This document shows positions 1 through 9,080 of a stretch of DNA of 64,000 bases, in pieces. The notes beneath the pieces were generated by a model that worked only from the letters and a program-made list of their open reading frames with translations, was not told the origin of the DNA and did not search any database. Source of the DNA: Flammeovirga sp. OC4 (GTDB lineage Bacteria > Bacteroidota > Bacteroidia > Cytophagales > Flammeovirgaceae); the NCBI RefSeq assembly GCF_000812565.1, contig NZ_JTAM01000005.1, positions 208,271 through 272,270 of the forward strand, given 5' to 3'. Position 1 is the stretch's first letter. Each line of letters starts with the position of its first letter. The position numbers and the translations under genes are program-made.

Positions 1-1
1 G

Positions 2-1429
2 GTGCCTTTTGAAGAAGTTTTTGATTTATTTGCCATCCGTATCATTTTTGAAAGTCCAAGAGAAACTGAAAAATCTACTTGTTGGCATATCTACTCTATT
101 GTTACCGACTATTATACACCAAATGTCAGTAGACTAAGAGACTGGATCAGCATGCCGAAGTCCAATGGCTATGAATCATTACACACTACTGTAATGGGAC
201 ACAATGGACACTGGGTAGAAGTTCAAGTCCGTTCAAAAAGAATGGATGAAATTGCAGAAAAGGGGTATGCAGCTCACTGGAAATACAAGGAACAAGGTCA
301 AGCTAGTTCAGAAAAAGGTATCGAACAATGGCTTAATGAAGTACGTTCTTTGATGGAAAACGACAAAGTCAATGCCGTTGAATTCTTAGATGACTTTAGA
401 ACAAACCTTTTCAATAAAGAAGTTTTTGTTTTCACGCCAAACGGAGATTTAAAAGTTTTCCCATTTGGTGCTACAGTATTGGACTTTGCATTTGATATAC
501 ATACAGAAGTAGGTGCTAAATGTCTTGGTGCTAAAATCAATGGAAAACTTGTACCGCTTAGTTACCAATTAAATAATGGTGATCAAATTGAAATTCTAAC
601 AGCGAATCAATCAAAAGCAAATGAAGGTTGGTTGAAAATTGTTAGAACTTCAAGAGCGAGAGCAAAAATTAAATCTCACCTAAAAGATGATCGAAAACGA
701 ATCGGTATGATTGGACGTGAGATCATTGACAGAAAATTCAAGCAACTGAAAATAAAATATGATGATAGGATAGCACAACAGCTGAGAGATTTCTTTAATC
801 TGAGCAGTGAAAGTGATCTCTATTATCAGGTGGGGGAAGGAATTATCCAACACAAGGAAATCAAAAAATTCAAAGAACACCTTGACCACACCAACAATGT
901 TAAGAAGAAGAAAATTGTCCCTGATTCCGCCAAAGAGTTTAAAACTAAAATCAAGGAAGTTCGCAAAAGCAATGATGATGATGAATTGGTGATTGGAGAA
1001 GATATGGATAACGTCCATTATTCAATTGCAAGTTGCTGTAATCCAATCCAGGGCGATGATATCTTTGGTTTCATTACCATTAATAATGGTATTAAGATTC
1101 ACAGAACAAGTTGTCCAAACTCCGTTGCAATGATGGCTAACTATGGTTACAGAATCATAAAAGCACGATGGGCAAGTGAAAAAGAGACTTCATTTATTTC
1201 AAAAATTGCTATTGAAGGTACTGACCGTATTGGTTTAGTGAATGATGTTACGAGAATTATAACAAGTAGAATGAAAGTAAATATTCGTTCTATTTCAATC
1301 GAATCAAATGATGGTATCTTCAGAGGAAATATTGAAATTTCTGTCAAGAACTTAAACGAATTTGAAAAAGTAATCAAGGAAATATCTGATATTGACGGTA
1401 TTATAAAAGTCACTAGAAAGGACGACTAA
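2..1429 (+). CDS. RelA/SpoT family (p)ppGpp synthetase/hydrolase, C-terminal part (5' end outside window)
   Basis: This is the 3' portion of a bifunctional Rel/SpoT stringent-response enzyme, which makes and degrades (p)ppGpp. The frame is open to the left edge, so the first codon seen (GTG) is internal and the HD hydrolase domain lies outside the window. Visible in order are the end of the synthetase domain (YESLHTT, then EVQVRS and GYAAHWKYKE, about residues 55-100 of the visible part), a TGS domain (VFVFTPNGDLKVFP, about 140-205), a helical region, a zinc-finger/RIS region with a CC pair (SCCNP, about 345) and HRTSCPN, and a C-terminal ACT domain (about 395-475). In Bacteroidota a single long Rel is usual, so it could equally be named rel, relA or spoT. 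A hairpin terminator follows the stop codon. Confidence 0.95.
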   Translation: MPFEEVFDLFAIRIIFESPRETEKSTCWHIYSIVTDYYTPNVSRLRDWISMPKSNGYESLHTTVMGHNGHWVEVQVRSKRMDEIAEKGYAAHWKYKEQGQASSEKGIEQWLNEVRSLMENDKVNAVEFLDDFRTNLFNKEVFVFTPNGDLKVFPFGATVLDFAFDIHTEVGAKCLGAKINGKLVPLSYQLNNGDQIEILTANQSKANEGWLKIVRTSRARAKIKSHLKDDRKRIGMIGREIIDRKFKQLKIKYDDRIAQQLRDFFNLSSESDLYYQVGEGIIQHKEIKKFKEHLDHTNNVKKKKIVPDSAKEFKTKIKEVRKSNDDDELVIGEDMDNVHYSIASCCNPIQGDDIFGFITINNGIKIHRTSCPNSVAMMANYGYRIIKARWASEKETSFISKIAIEGTDRIGLVNDVTRIITSRMKVNIRSISIESNDGIFRGNIEISVKNLNEFEKVIKEISDIDGIIKVTRKDD

Positions 1430-1466
1430 ATTACTTTTCACTTCAAAATATTCTTAAAATTTACTT

Positions 1467-1494
1467 AGCGATAGTATCTTCAGGTACTATCGCT
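1467..1494 (+). terminator. Hairpin terminator after rel/spoT
   Basis: The arms agcgatagta and tactatcgct form a 10-bp stem about 38 bases after the rel stop, followed by a T-rich stretch. It is consistent with an intrinsic terminator. Confidence 0.7.
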
Positions 1495-1677
1495 TTTCAT
1501 TTTATAACGTTAATAAACTGTACCTAAAGGTGAAAAATTAGTACTTTGGAGATAAATTTATTAAATTTAAGCCGGTGTAATACAGTTACATTCAATTTGT
1601 TGCCCACTTCAATTAGGAGCTCGAACGATTGTCTACACTAGAAACTTTTTGAGGTTACCTTATTTTTTCATTTGTCT

Positions 1678-4600
1678 ATGAAAACAGGATATTTAGATCA
1701 AGCATTAACAATATACCAAGACCTTTCTAAAGAACTCACTTTAAGTGGTTTATGCGGAAAAGTAATTGAATTAACCAAGTCCAAAACTATAGCAGAGAAA
1801 GTTTGCATCATTATTAATGATGATAACAATTTCATATTGAAAGCTAGCGGTTTAAGAAGTCAAGACGAAGTATCATTTATTGAAAGTGATCACTACGCCT
1901 ATGCGGATCAATTACCATTGACGGTATTAAAACAGTTGATTTCTAGCAAAAACCCTGTTGCAGTAGACTTAAATAAAGTAGGAGATAAGGTTAAGGAAGA
2001 TCCATACATTAAAAAAGCCGCTCCATCCTTCTTAGACTTTATCCCTTTAAGAATAGACGAAAAGCTGATTGGATTCTTGATGCTTGAGCAGACGCAAGAA
2101 GTAAACGTTACGGCAGAAAGCCTTAAGTTTATTCAAGTGATTGCACCTCAAATTGCTATTCTAATTCAAAACCTATCTCAATACACACCATCTGAGCCTG
2201 TTTCTCGCAATTCAGATAATAAGAGTAATGCTTCTACGAAAGACGGGATTCTTTCAAAAGAGGACCTGATAACTCTTGGTGAAATTGGACAAGTGATTGC
2301 AACTACCTCCTCTATTGAAGAGATGGTAGAAACAGTATACAATAAAATCAACACAATCGTAGATGCTCAGTTTCTTGACATTGGAGTATTAAACGAAAAA
2401 GAACAAAGGTTAGAATTCCCTGGATCGTTTGAAGATGGGGAAAGACTACCTTTTAATTTCTGTAGTTTAAAAGAGGAAAATAGATTAGCTACCCTTTGTT
2501 ATAATACACGCAGAACAGTATTTATCAATGACTTTGACAAAGAAATAAAGGATTATATCCCTAATTATGTCAACACCGCACCAAGAATTGGTAAAAAGGT
2601 AAAGTCAATCATCTACGCTCCTATTATGGATGAGAAAAACGTAATAGGTGTAATGACTGTTCAAAGTTCGAAAAGTAATGCATACACGGAGTCAGATGTT
2701 TATCTGATTAGAAGTTTAAGCTCTTATCTTGCCATTGCAATTGACAATTTACAATTATCAAAGCAATCTAAGGTAAAGGATGAAACTCACCTCATCACTA
2801 CTAAAAAGCAGGAAGAACAACTTTCAAAAGCCTATACAACTTTGAAGAGTTTAGGTGAGATTGGTCAGGACATCACATCCAACTTATCCATTGAAAGAAT
2901 TGCTTATACTGCCTACGAAAGTTTGAACAACTTAATCGATGCTCCACTTTTCTCTATTGGTATTTATAATAAAGACAGAGGAGTAATGGATATCATTGCC
3001 AACATTGAAAATGGTGAAAAACTACCACCTAAGGCAATCTCTTTAAATGATAATAGTAAGCTATCAATATTATGTTTCAGAACATTAAAGGAGATTGTGA
3101 TCAATGATATCATTTCAGAATACTCAGTACATTTACCGGACTCAAAACTGAATACAGACAATTCTGATTCATTACCAAAATCGGTAATTTACTTGCCTCT
3201 TATTGGTAAGGAAGGAACTTTAGGTTTTATTACTGTTCAGAATTATAGATTAAATGCATTTGCCGATACGGACCTCAATGTATTAAGAAACATTGCTATC
3301 TATATTGGTATTGCCTTAGATAACGCCCTGACATATGAGGGACTAGAGGAAGTTGTATCAGAAAGAACAGCAGAACTTCAACAACAGAAAAATGAGTTGG
3401 AGGAAAACAAAGATAAAATTGAACAGTCTTATAAAAACGTACAATTATTATCTGATATTGGTCTTACACTTTCTTCAAGTTTAAGTACTGATAACGTTAT
3501 CGAAACTGTATATGAAAATGTGAATAACCTTATGGATGCCACAACTTTTGGTATTGGTATTTATTCGCATAGAAAACAACATATTGAATTTATTGGTGCC
3601 ATTGAAAAAGGAAAAAGACTCCCTGAGTTTATCCACCAAATGAACGATGACACCAAGCTATCTTCTTTATGTTTGAGAGATAATAAAGAAATCGTAATTT
3701 CTGATATCACCACTGATGTTTACGATTATATCGATACTCAGGAAGAAATTGTAACAGTAGGTGAAATGCCTTACTCTATTATTTATCTTCCACTGAGAAC
3801 AAAAGAGAAATTAATTGGTGTAATTACAGTACAAAGTTTTAAGAAAAATTCTTATTCGGATTTACAAGTAAATCTACTTCGAAATATTGCCGTATTATCT
3901 GCGATTGCCATCGACAATGCAGTACAATACGAGAAAATTGAGAGACAGAAAGAAGAACTTCAATCTACTTCTCAGAAGATCACTCAATCCATCAAATATG
4001 CGAAGCAGATTCAAGGTGCTATTCTCCCTAACCGTACTTACATCAAGAATATACTTCCAAACTCTTTCATCTTCCATAAACCTAAAGATATTGTATCAGG
4101 CGATTTCTTCTGGTTCCATGAAAGTAACCAAAGAGTGTTTATTGCAACAGTAGACTGTAATTCAAATGGTGTACCTGGTGCAATGATGAGTATCATTGGT
4201 ACCTCTTTATTCAGAGAAATTGTAGAAGTAAGAAACATTACTTCTCCTGATGAAGTTCTTGATGCAATGAATGAAAGAATTACAATTCATTTGAATCAAA
4301 AAATCAATGACAATCAAGATTCACTAGACATCTCTCTTTGTGTAATTGATAGAAAAAATAACACATTAGAATTCGCCGGAGCCAATACATCAATGGCTAG
4401 AATTAAGGATGGTAAATTCTTCATCATCAAAGGTACTCCTTCTTCTATCGGAGGTAATGGAGACGAAGAAACTTTCTTTAACAAGCATACCTTTAATTTA
4501 GATGATGATGCTGAATACTTCTTATTCACAGATGGTTATCACAAACAGATTGGAGGGGAACATAAACAAGCTTTCGGTAACGAACGTTTCTTGAAAATGC

Positions 4601-4731
4601 TATTTGATAATAATTCGGTAGATATGTCTAAAAAGAGAACAGCTGTACGTAGAGCATTTAACGACTGGATGGACGATGAATTAGTTCAAACTGATGACGT
4701 ACTTGTTTTAGGTTTCAAAGCAAATGAGTAA
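1678..4731 (+). CDS. Multi-GAF domain SpoIIE-family serine/threonine phosphatase
   Basis: This is a large cytoplasmic signalling protein without a signal peptide or membrane segments. Four GAF-like modules lie at about residues 25-165, 200-360, 390-555 and 590-750. The last three each begin with a recognisable L-(G/S)-(E/D)-I-G repeat and end with a SIIYAP/SVIYLPL-type strand. A short coiled coil (around SERTAELQQQKNELEE) separates modules three and four. A C-terminal PP2C/SpoIIE domain (about 785-1017) carries SGDFFWF, the DCNSNGVPGAMMS segment, FTDGY and QTDDVLVLGF. The acidic metal ligands are present, but the usual GHG of the D-x-x-G-H-G motif reads SNG. GAF domains in this family sense small ligands and control the phosphatase, which typically dephosphorylates an anti-sigma antagonist. 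ATG 1678 is preferred over TTG 1672 two codons upstream. The C-terminus resembles those of the two phosphatases at 44.6-47.9 kb. Confidence 0.9.
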   Translation: MKTGYLDQALTIYQDLSKELTLSGLCGKVIELTKSKTIAEKVCIIINDDNNFILKASGLRSQDEVSFIESDHYAYADQLPLTVLKQLISSKNPVAVDLNKVGDKVKEDPYIKKAAPSFLDFIPLRIDEKLIGFLMLEQTQEVNVTAESLKFIQVIAPQIAILIQNLSQYTPSEPVSRNSDNKSNASTKDGILSKEDLITLGEIGQVIATTSSIEEMVETVYNKINTIVDAQFLDIGVLNEKEQRLEFPGSFEDGERLPFNFCSLKEENRLATLCYNTRRTVFINDFDKEIKDYIPNYVNTAPRIGKKVKSIIYAPIMDEKNVIGVMTVQSSKSNAYTESDVYLIRSLSSYLAIAIDNLQLSKQSKVKDETHLITTKKQEEQLSKAYTTLKSLGEIGQDITSNLSIERIAYTAYESLNNLIDAPLFSIGIYNKDRGVMDIIANIENGEKLPPKAISLNDNSKLSILCFRTLKEIVINDIISEYSVHLPDSKLNTDNSDSLPKSVIYLPLIGKEGTLGFITVQNYRLNAFADTDLNVLRNIAIYIGIALDNALTYEGLEEVVSERTAELQQQKNELEENKDKIEQSYKNVQLLSDIGLTLSSSLSTDNVIETVYENVNNLMDATTFGIGIYSHRKQHIEFIGAIEKGKRLPEFIHQMNDDTKLSSLCLRDNKEIVISDITTDVYDYIDTQEEIVTVGEMPYSIIYLPLRTKEKLIGVITVQSFKKNSYSDLQVNLLRNIAVLSAIAIDNAVQYEKIERQKEELQSTSQKITQSIKYAKQIQGAILPNRTYIKNILPNSFIFHKPKDIVSGDFFWFHESNQRVFIATVDCNSNGVPGAMMSIIGTSLFREIVEVRNITSPDEVLDAMNERITIHLNQKINDNQDSLDISLCVIDRKNNTLEFAGANTSMARIKDGKFFIIKGTPSSIGGNGDEETFFNKHTFNLDDDAEYFLFTDGYHKQIGGEHKQAFGNERFLKMLFDNNSVDMSKKRTAVRRAFNDWMDDELVQTDDVLVLGFKANE

Positions 4732-4751
4732 AAATCATTTTTAGTGATACA

Positions 4752-4790
4752 AAAAGGGCTTCAGAATTTTAAAATTCTGAAGCCTTTTTT
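4752..4790. terminator. Bidirectional terminator
   Basis: The sequence ggcttcagaatttt is followed directly by its reverse complement, flanked by A and T runs. It sits between the convergent phosphatase and SRPBCC genes and can serve both strands. Confidence 0.85.
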
Positions 4791-4812
4791 ATGCTCGAAA
4801 GACCTATTCTAC

Positions 4813-5361
4813 CTACTGCTGTTCTGATGTTTTTTGATCTACCGCCTTTTTTAATTCTTCCAAAGCTGCTTTATACTGTTGGCTCACTTGAACTTCATAA
4901 TCTGCAACAAAAGCAATAACTCGAGTAACTAATTGAAAGCCAAAATCACCCTTCTCTTCCCATGAAACCACTGTACCTCCATCGCTATCTTCTAAGGTAA
5001 ATGTCATTTCCGATACAAATGTCCCTTCATTAGTAGACATCTGAAGTTGTATTTTATCATAAGGCTCTGCAGACAATACTCTCAGTTCTGCACTTGAACC
5101 ATCATAAGACTTCCAAGTATGTGTTGCCCCTTCCCCCTCATCTGGGCCATGGTATTCAGGACTCAATCTGCTTCCTTCTTCTTCTAGTTTAAAAGCCCAA
5201 TCATTCCATTTCCTTAAATTTTCGATGTAAGGAAAAATATCTTTTGCTGGAGCATTAATATAAACATGCTCTTTGACCGTATATTCAGAAGGCAATAACA
5301 TTGCACCCCCTGCAAATAATAATAAAACGGACAATACCCCTAAAGAAAAATATCTAATCAT
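4813..5361 (-). CDS. SRPBCC family protein with N-terminal membrane anchor
   Basis: This 182-residue protein has an N-terminal hydrophobic segment (about residues 5-22, FSLGVLSVLLLFAGGAML) acting as anchor or signal. It is followed by a START/SRPBCC fold typical of polyketide cyclase/dehydrase-like proteins: VYINAPAKDIFPYIENLRKWNDW is the usual opening strand-helix. This superfamily binds hydrophobic ligands in a deep pocket; no catalytic residues can be assigned, so the ligand is unknown. The C-terminus is charged. It converges on the phosphatase gene and shares a bidirectional terminator. The family call is solid; the function is open. Confidence 0.85.
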   Translation of the reverse strand: MIRYFSLGVLSVLLLFAGGAMLLPSEYTVKEHVYINAPAKDIFPYIENLRKWNDWAFKLEEEGSRLSPEYHGPDEGEGATHTWKSYDGSSAELRVLSAEPYDKIQLQMSTNEGTFVSEMTFTLEDSDGGTVVSWEEKGDFGFQLVTRVIAFVADYEVQVSQQYKAALEELKKAVDQKTSEQQ

Positions 5362-5614
5362 TATAATATTAAGAACAAACCTTGCTAATCAATTAAATTA
5401 CGTACAAGAAAAAGCAAATGGAGTTTGTGAGAGCAACAAAGACAAAACAACTTATACACATGATAATGTATCAATTCCATTGATTTAATTTTACTTCAAT
5501 AATCCAAATAGCATTTATCCATGATTAACTTATCACAAAGTTAATCATGCACATTAATATTCGAATATAAATTTATTAAATTGCATTACTGTTTTTATTT
5601 TTTAAAGTTACTCA

Positions 5615-7594
5615 ATGAGGCAATACCGCCATCTTTTAATAGTATTATTCATAACTTTTAATCTTTCAAAACTATTTACTATTGAAGTAAATGCTCAAGT
5701 ACAAGATTCTACTTTACAAAAGGTAAAAGTGAAGGCTTATGTCCCTATTGTATTAGGAGACTCCGTCTATAAATTTACACATGACACTACCTTATTCTTA
5801 CCTCCTGGACTCATCAATCAAGATTCTGCAGCAATACTGCAAACTGAAGAATTTTATAACAAACTACATAAAGTACTAGGCAAAAACAGATTTACTAAAG
5901 AGCTTTCCAATCTTCTTTTAGTAAAACAAAGACAAGAAGAAGACTCTGTAGATATGGCCCCTGAAATATTGAGTACAGGAATGTGTTTTGAGGGAAAAAT
6001 TGTCAGGAGTATTACTTATGTTCGGTTACCTCCTTTTGGTGCTGAGGTCAAAAAACCGTATCCTATTATTACAACAAGAGTCACAAGAGCTGCTAACAAT
6101 CTACACGCAAAAACACGAGAAAGAGTAATTGACAAAAACATTGTTTTCAATGTTGGTGATGCGATAAATGACGACGACTTTTATGACTCTGAACGTTTAC
6201 TTCGTGCATTGAGGTTTATCAAGGACGCCAACATTTACGCCTGTAAAGTAGATGACGCTTATATAGACGTATACATTGTCACCCAAGATCAATGGACGAT
6301 TGGTGTCAACGGAAGCTATCAAAGTATTAATGATTTTGAAGTTGGCTTATTCAATAACAACTTTGCGGGAACAGGTCAATACGCTTATATCGGAGCTGTT
6401 GTAAAAAGTGATGAACCGGAACCATTGGGCTATAACTTTGAATATCGTTTTCAAAACATTAACGGTAGCTTTATTGACCTTGATATCATATCCTACAATA
6501 ACTACTTGGAATCCACTTGGGGTGTAAGTGCTTATAAAGATTTCATTACTTCAAATACTAAAACAGCAGGAGGCTTTGAAGTGGAAAACTTTAATAGATT
6601 ATACGGTTATACTACCTCCGATAGTGCTTTTATACCTATTGATAGTGCGGACCGATTTTGGGAACCTCTAGAGTATACTTATACAGGGGCTTGGTTTGGG
6701 CGTTCTTTTCACCTGAATCAATCGAGAAATGAAAACGTAACTTTTAGTGCAGGAGTCGACAAAGTTTACCTTTTTAAAAGACCTGAAGAAGTAAGTAAAG
6801 ACACCTTATATCAGTTCCACAACAAGGAACATTACGCATTTAGTATCACGATTAACCAACGAAACTACCGAAAAATGAGTTACCTTCAGGGATTTGGTAG
6901 AACGGAGGACGTTCCTTACGGATGGTTGGTCTCTCTCACAACTGGCTGGGAAAACAATGAATTTTTAGGAAGGCGGCCTTATCTTGGAATGGCCATTGAT
7001 GCGGGACAGTTTACACCCTACGGCTTTTTCAAATTAAGAGGTGAAATTGGCTCCTTTATAGACAATGAATACAGGCAGGAAGTCTTTCACATCAACTTCA
7101 GTTACTTCTCCAACCTCCTTGCCATTAAAGATAATTTTTTCCGTTTATTACTCGACATTGATATGATGGGAGGAGAAGATCGAATACCTGGAGATTACTT
7201 ATACTTTATTGATGATGACGTATTTTCTAATTTTCAAATCAATCGGTTTTCTAAAAAAGGAGTAAAAAGATTACAGCTTAAGCAAGAAAATATATGGTTC
7301 ACCCCATTATTTTTCTATGGTTTCAAGTTTGCAATGTATCAAAGCTTCCAAGTTGGGGTATTAGCTGACCCACAAAAAGTATCTATATCAAAAGATGATA
7401 TCTTCACTTCATTTGGAGCTGGAATAAGAACTAGAAATGAAAACCTTGTTTTTAATACCTTAACATTAGACTTGAAATACTTCCCTAATGCTAATTTTGA
7501 TAATAATGCATTTCAAATATCGCTTACAACGGTAATTGATTTACCACTAAGAGACTTCAAACCTTCAAAGCCGAGATTTTTGAAGTTTGAATAG
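5615..7594 (+). CDS. Putative outer-membrane beta-barrel protein (BamA/TamA-like architecture)
   Basis: This 659-residue protein begins with a signal peptide (cleavage near VNA-QVQ, about residue 27). Residues about 125-225 hold a POTRA-like strand-helix-helix-strand pattern (GKIVRSITYVRL, then NVGDAINDDDFYDSERLLRAL and a strand YIDVYIVTQDQW). After that come alternating aromatic and polar strands to the end, as in a 16-strand barrel. A RxLR helix (SERLLRALRFIKDANIYA) before a DVYI strand is the usual POTRA feature of the Omp85 superfamily. The very C-terminus (RFLKFE) does not end in the classic aromatic residue. The gene stands alone, followed 73 bp later by the hydrolase gene on the same strand. 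Omp85-like is my best reading; a barrel of another family is possible. Confidence 0.6.
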   Translation: MRQYRHLLIVLFITFNLSKLFTIEVNAQVQDSTLQKVKVKAYVPIVLGDSVYKFTHDTTLFLPPGLINQDSAAILQTEEFYNKLHKVLGKNRFTKELSNLLLVKQRQEEDSVDMAPEILSTGMCFEGKIVRSITYVRLPPFGAEVKKPYPIITTRVTRAANNLHAKTRERVIDKNIVFNVGDAINDDDFYDSERLLRALRFIKDANIYACKVDDAYIDVYIVTQDQWTIGVNGSYQSINDFEVGLFNNNFAGTGQYAYIGAVVKSDEPEPLGYNFEYRFQNINGSFIDLDIISYNNYLESTWGVSAYKDFITSNTKTAGGFEVENFNRLYGYTTSDSAFIPIDSADRFWEPLEYTYTGAWFGRSFHLNQSRNENVTFSAGVDKVYLFKRPEEVSKDTLYQFHNKEHYAFSITINQRNYRKMSYLQGFGRTEDVPYGWLVSLTTGWENNEFLGRRPYLGMAIDAGQFTPYGFFKLRGEIGSFIDNEYRQEVFHINFSYFSNLLAIKDNFFRLLLDIDMMGGEDRIPGDYLYFIDDDVFSNFQINRFSKKGVKRLQLKQENIWFTPLFFYGFKFAMYQSFQVGVLADPQKVSISKDDIFTSFGAGIRTRNENLVFNTLTLDLKYFPNANFDNNAFQISLTTVIDLPLRDFKPSKPRFLKFE

Positions 7595-7667
7595 ACTAAA
7601 AAGTAAAGCTAATTTCAAAACAAGTGAATTTTCGAATGTATATTCACCATAAATAAACTGAAAAGTA

Positions 7668-9038
7668 ATGGCTATTGATATCATACAAAAATATACAGAT
7701 GAATATTCTAACTTCATGGAGTTAGAAGGCATGAAAGTGCATTATAAAATAGAAGGAGAAGGGTTTCCAATTGTGCTTTTACACGGTACTTTCTCGTCAT
7801 TACACACTTGGGATAAATGGACTGAAATTCTGAAAGAGAATTATAAAGTCATCCGTCTTGATCTTCCTGGATTTGGACTCACGGGTCCAAGACCTGACAG
7901 AACTTACTCCATTGATATTTATATCAACTTCATCAATAATTTTCTAAAAAAACTTGAAGTCAAAAAGTTCTATCTTGCCGGTTCTTCATTGGGAGGTTGG
8001 ATTGCCTGGGAATATTCTCACAGATTCAAAGAACAAGTACGCAGACTCATCTTACTTAATGCAGCTGGCTTTAATGACAAAGACTCTATTCCTTTACTTT
8101 TCAAGCTTGTTCAAAATCCAATTATAAAAGAATTTAAAATGTTTCATGGGTTTGCTGAGTACCTAAAAGCCCCTAAGAGTTTTATCGAATTCTTTTTAAA
8201 AAATGCTTATGGTGATGCCAAAAGAGTGGATAAAGCCACAATCACGAGGTATCATGAGATTTTTACAAGAAAAGGAAATAAAGAAGCCTTCTTAAATATT
8301 GCGAATAGTACAATAGAGGATCACTCCGACCTTATCAAACAACTTGACACTCCAACATTAATCATTTGGGGTGAAAAAGACAGATGGATTCCACTTGCCA
8401 ATGCTTATAAATTTCAATTTAGTCTACCTAACTCTCAACTGATCATTTATGAAGGAGTTGGCCATGTTCCTATGGAAGAAATCCCGGAGAAGTCTGCGAA
8501 AGACACTTTATCATTTTTAGAAAACACTACTTTTGACAGTGGGGTAAAAATAGAAACAAGCTACCTCTGTGATCAATTCAGAAAGAAAGTAAAAGTTGCT
8601 TCTGGTAAATTTGAAAGAATCGGAAAAAAAGTAGCCTTTCATGGTCAAGCAGTATGTCTCAAAACCAACAACCCTCTATTGGTTTTAGAGCGTTTGGGTG
8701 AAGAAAATGGAAAAGGAAAAGTATTAGTAGTCGAATGGCAAAGTGAACAATTAGACGCATTAATTGATGAGGAAATTGCTTATGCACTTCTACATAAAGA
8801 ATGGGAAGGGCTTATCACTAATGCCAATTATAGACATACAGATGCTCTTAATAAAATGAGAGTTGGAATTTTAGCGAACTCCTGCTATCCAATGAAAGCG
8901 TTAAAAAATGATGAACCTATTGAAATTTACCTTCATGCTAATGTGGGAGGAATAGAATTAGTAGATGGAAACTACATTTATGTAGACGAAGACGGGATAG
9001 TCAGCAGCGATTATAATTTAGTTGATTGGGAACAATAA
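7668..9038 (+). CDS. Alpha/beta hydrolase fused to a C-terminal RraA-like domain
   Basis: The N-terminal part (about residues 15-280) is a canonical alpha/beta hydrolase: oxyanion-hole HG at 39-40, nucleophile elbow GSSLGG with Ser107, acid Asp238 in GEKDRW and His266 in GVGHVP. The C-terminal part (about 293-454) reads along its whole length like RraA: TSYLCD at the start, FHGQAV, GKGKVLVV, EWEGLI, then GG-(I/V)-x-L and a YVDEDGI ending. RraA in Escherichia coli binds RNase E and helicases; related proteins are metal-dependent aldolases. The aldolase RD pair is R-H here, so aldolase activity is doubtful. Both halves are in one uninterrupted frame with no stop between them. The substrate of the hydrolase half is unknown. 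A strong bidirectional terminator follows. Confidence 0.88.
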   Translation: MAIDIIQKYTDEYSNFMELEGMKVHYKIEGEGFPIVLLHGTFSSLHTWDKWTEILKENYKVIRLDLPGFGLTGPRPDRTYSIDIYINFINNFLKKLEVKKFYLAGSSLGGWIAWEYSHRFKEQVRRLILLNAAGFNDKDSIPLLFKLVQNPIIKEFKMFHGFAEYLKAPKSFIEFFLKNAYGDAKRVDKATITRYHEIFTRKGNKEAFLNIANSTIEDHSDLIKQLDTPTLIIWGEKDRWIPLANAYKFQFSLPNSQLIIYEGVGHVPMEEIPEKSAKDTLSFLENTTFDSGVKIETSYLCDQFRKKVKVASGKFERIGKKVAFHGQAVCLKTNNPLLVLERLGEENGKGKVLVVEWQSEQLDALIDEEIAYALLHKEWEGLITNANYRHTDALNKMRVGILANSCYPMKALKNDEPIEIYLHANVGGIELVDGNYIYVDEDGIVSSDYNLVDWEQ

Positions 9039-9080
9039 AAATAAGGGAAGAAGTGTAGTAAACTTCTTCCCTTATTTTTT
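9037..9080. terminator. Bidirectional terminator
   Basis: A 17-bp near-perfect stem (aaataagggaagaagt and its complement) with A and T runs on both sides separates the convergent hydrolase and Ig-repeat genes. It overlaps the stop codons of both. Confidence 0.88.

Noticed and set aside
5273..5488. Forward 71-codon frame across the SRPBCC start
   Set aside because: It overlaps the SRPBCC gene on the opposite strand and has no protein-like features.
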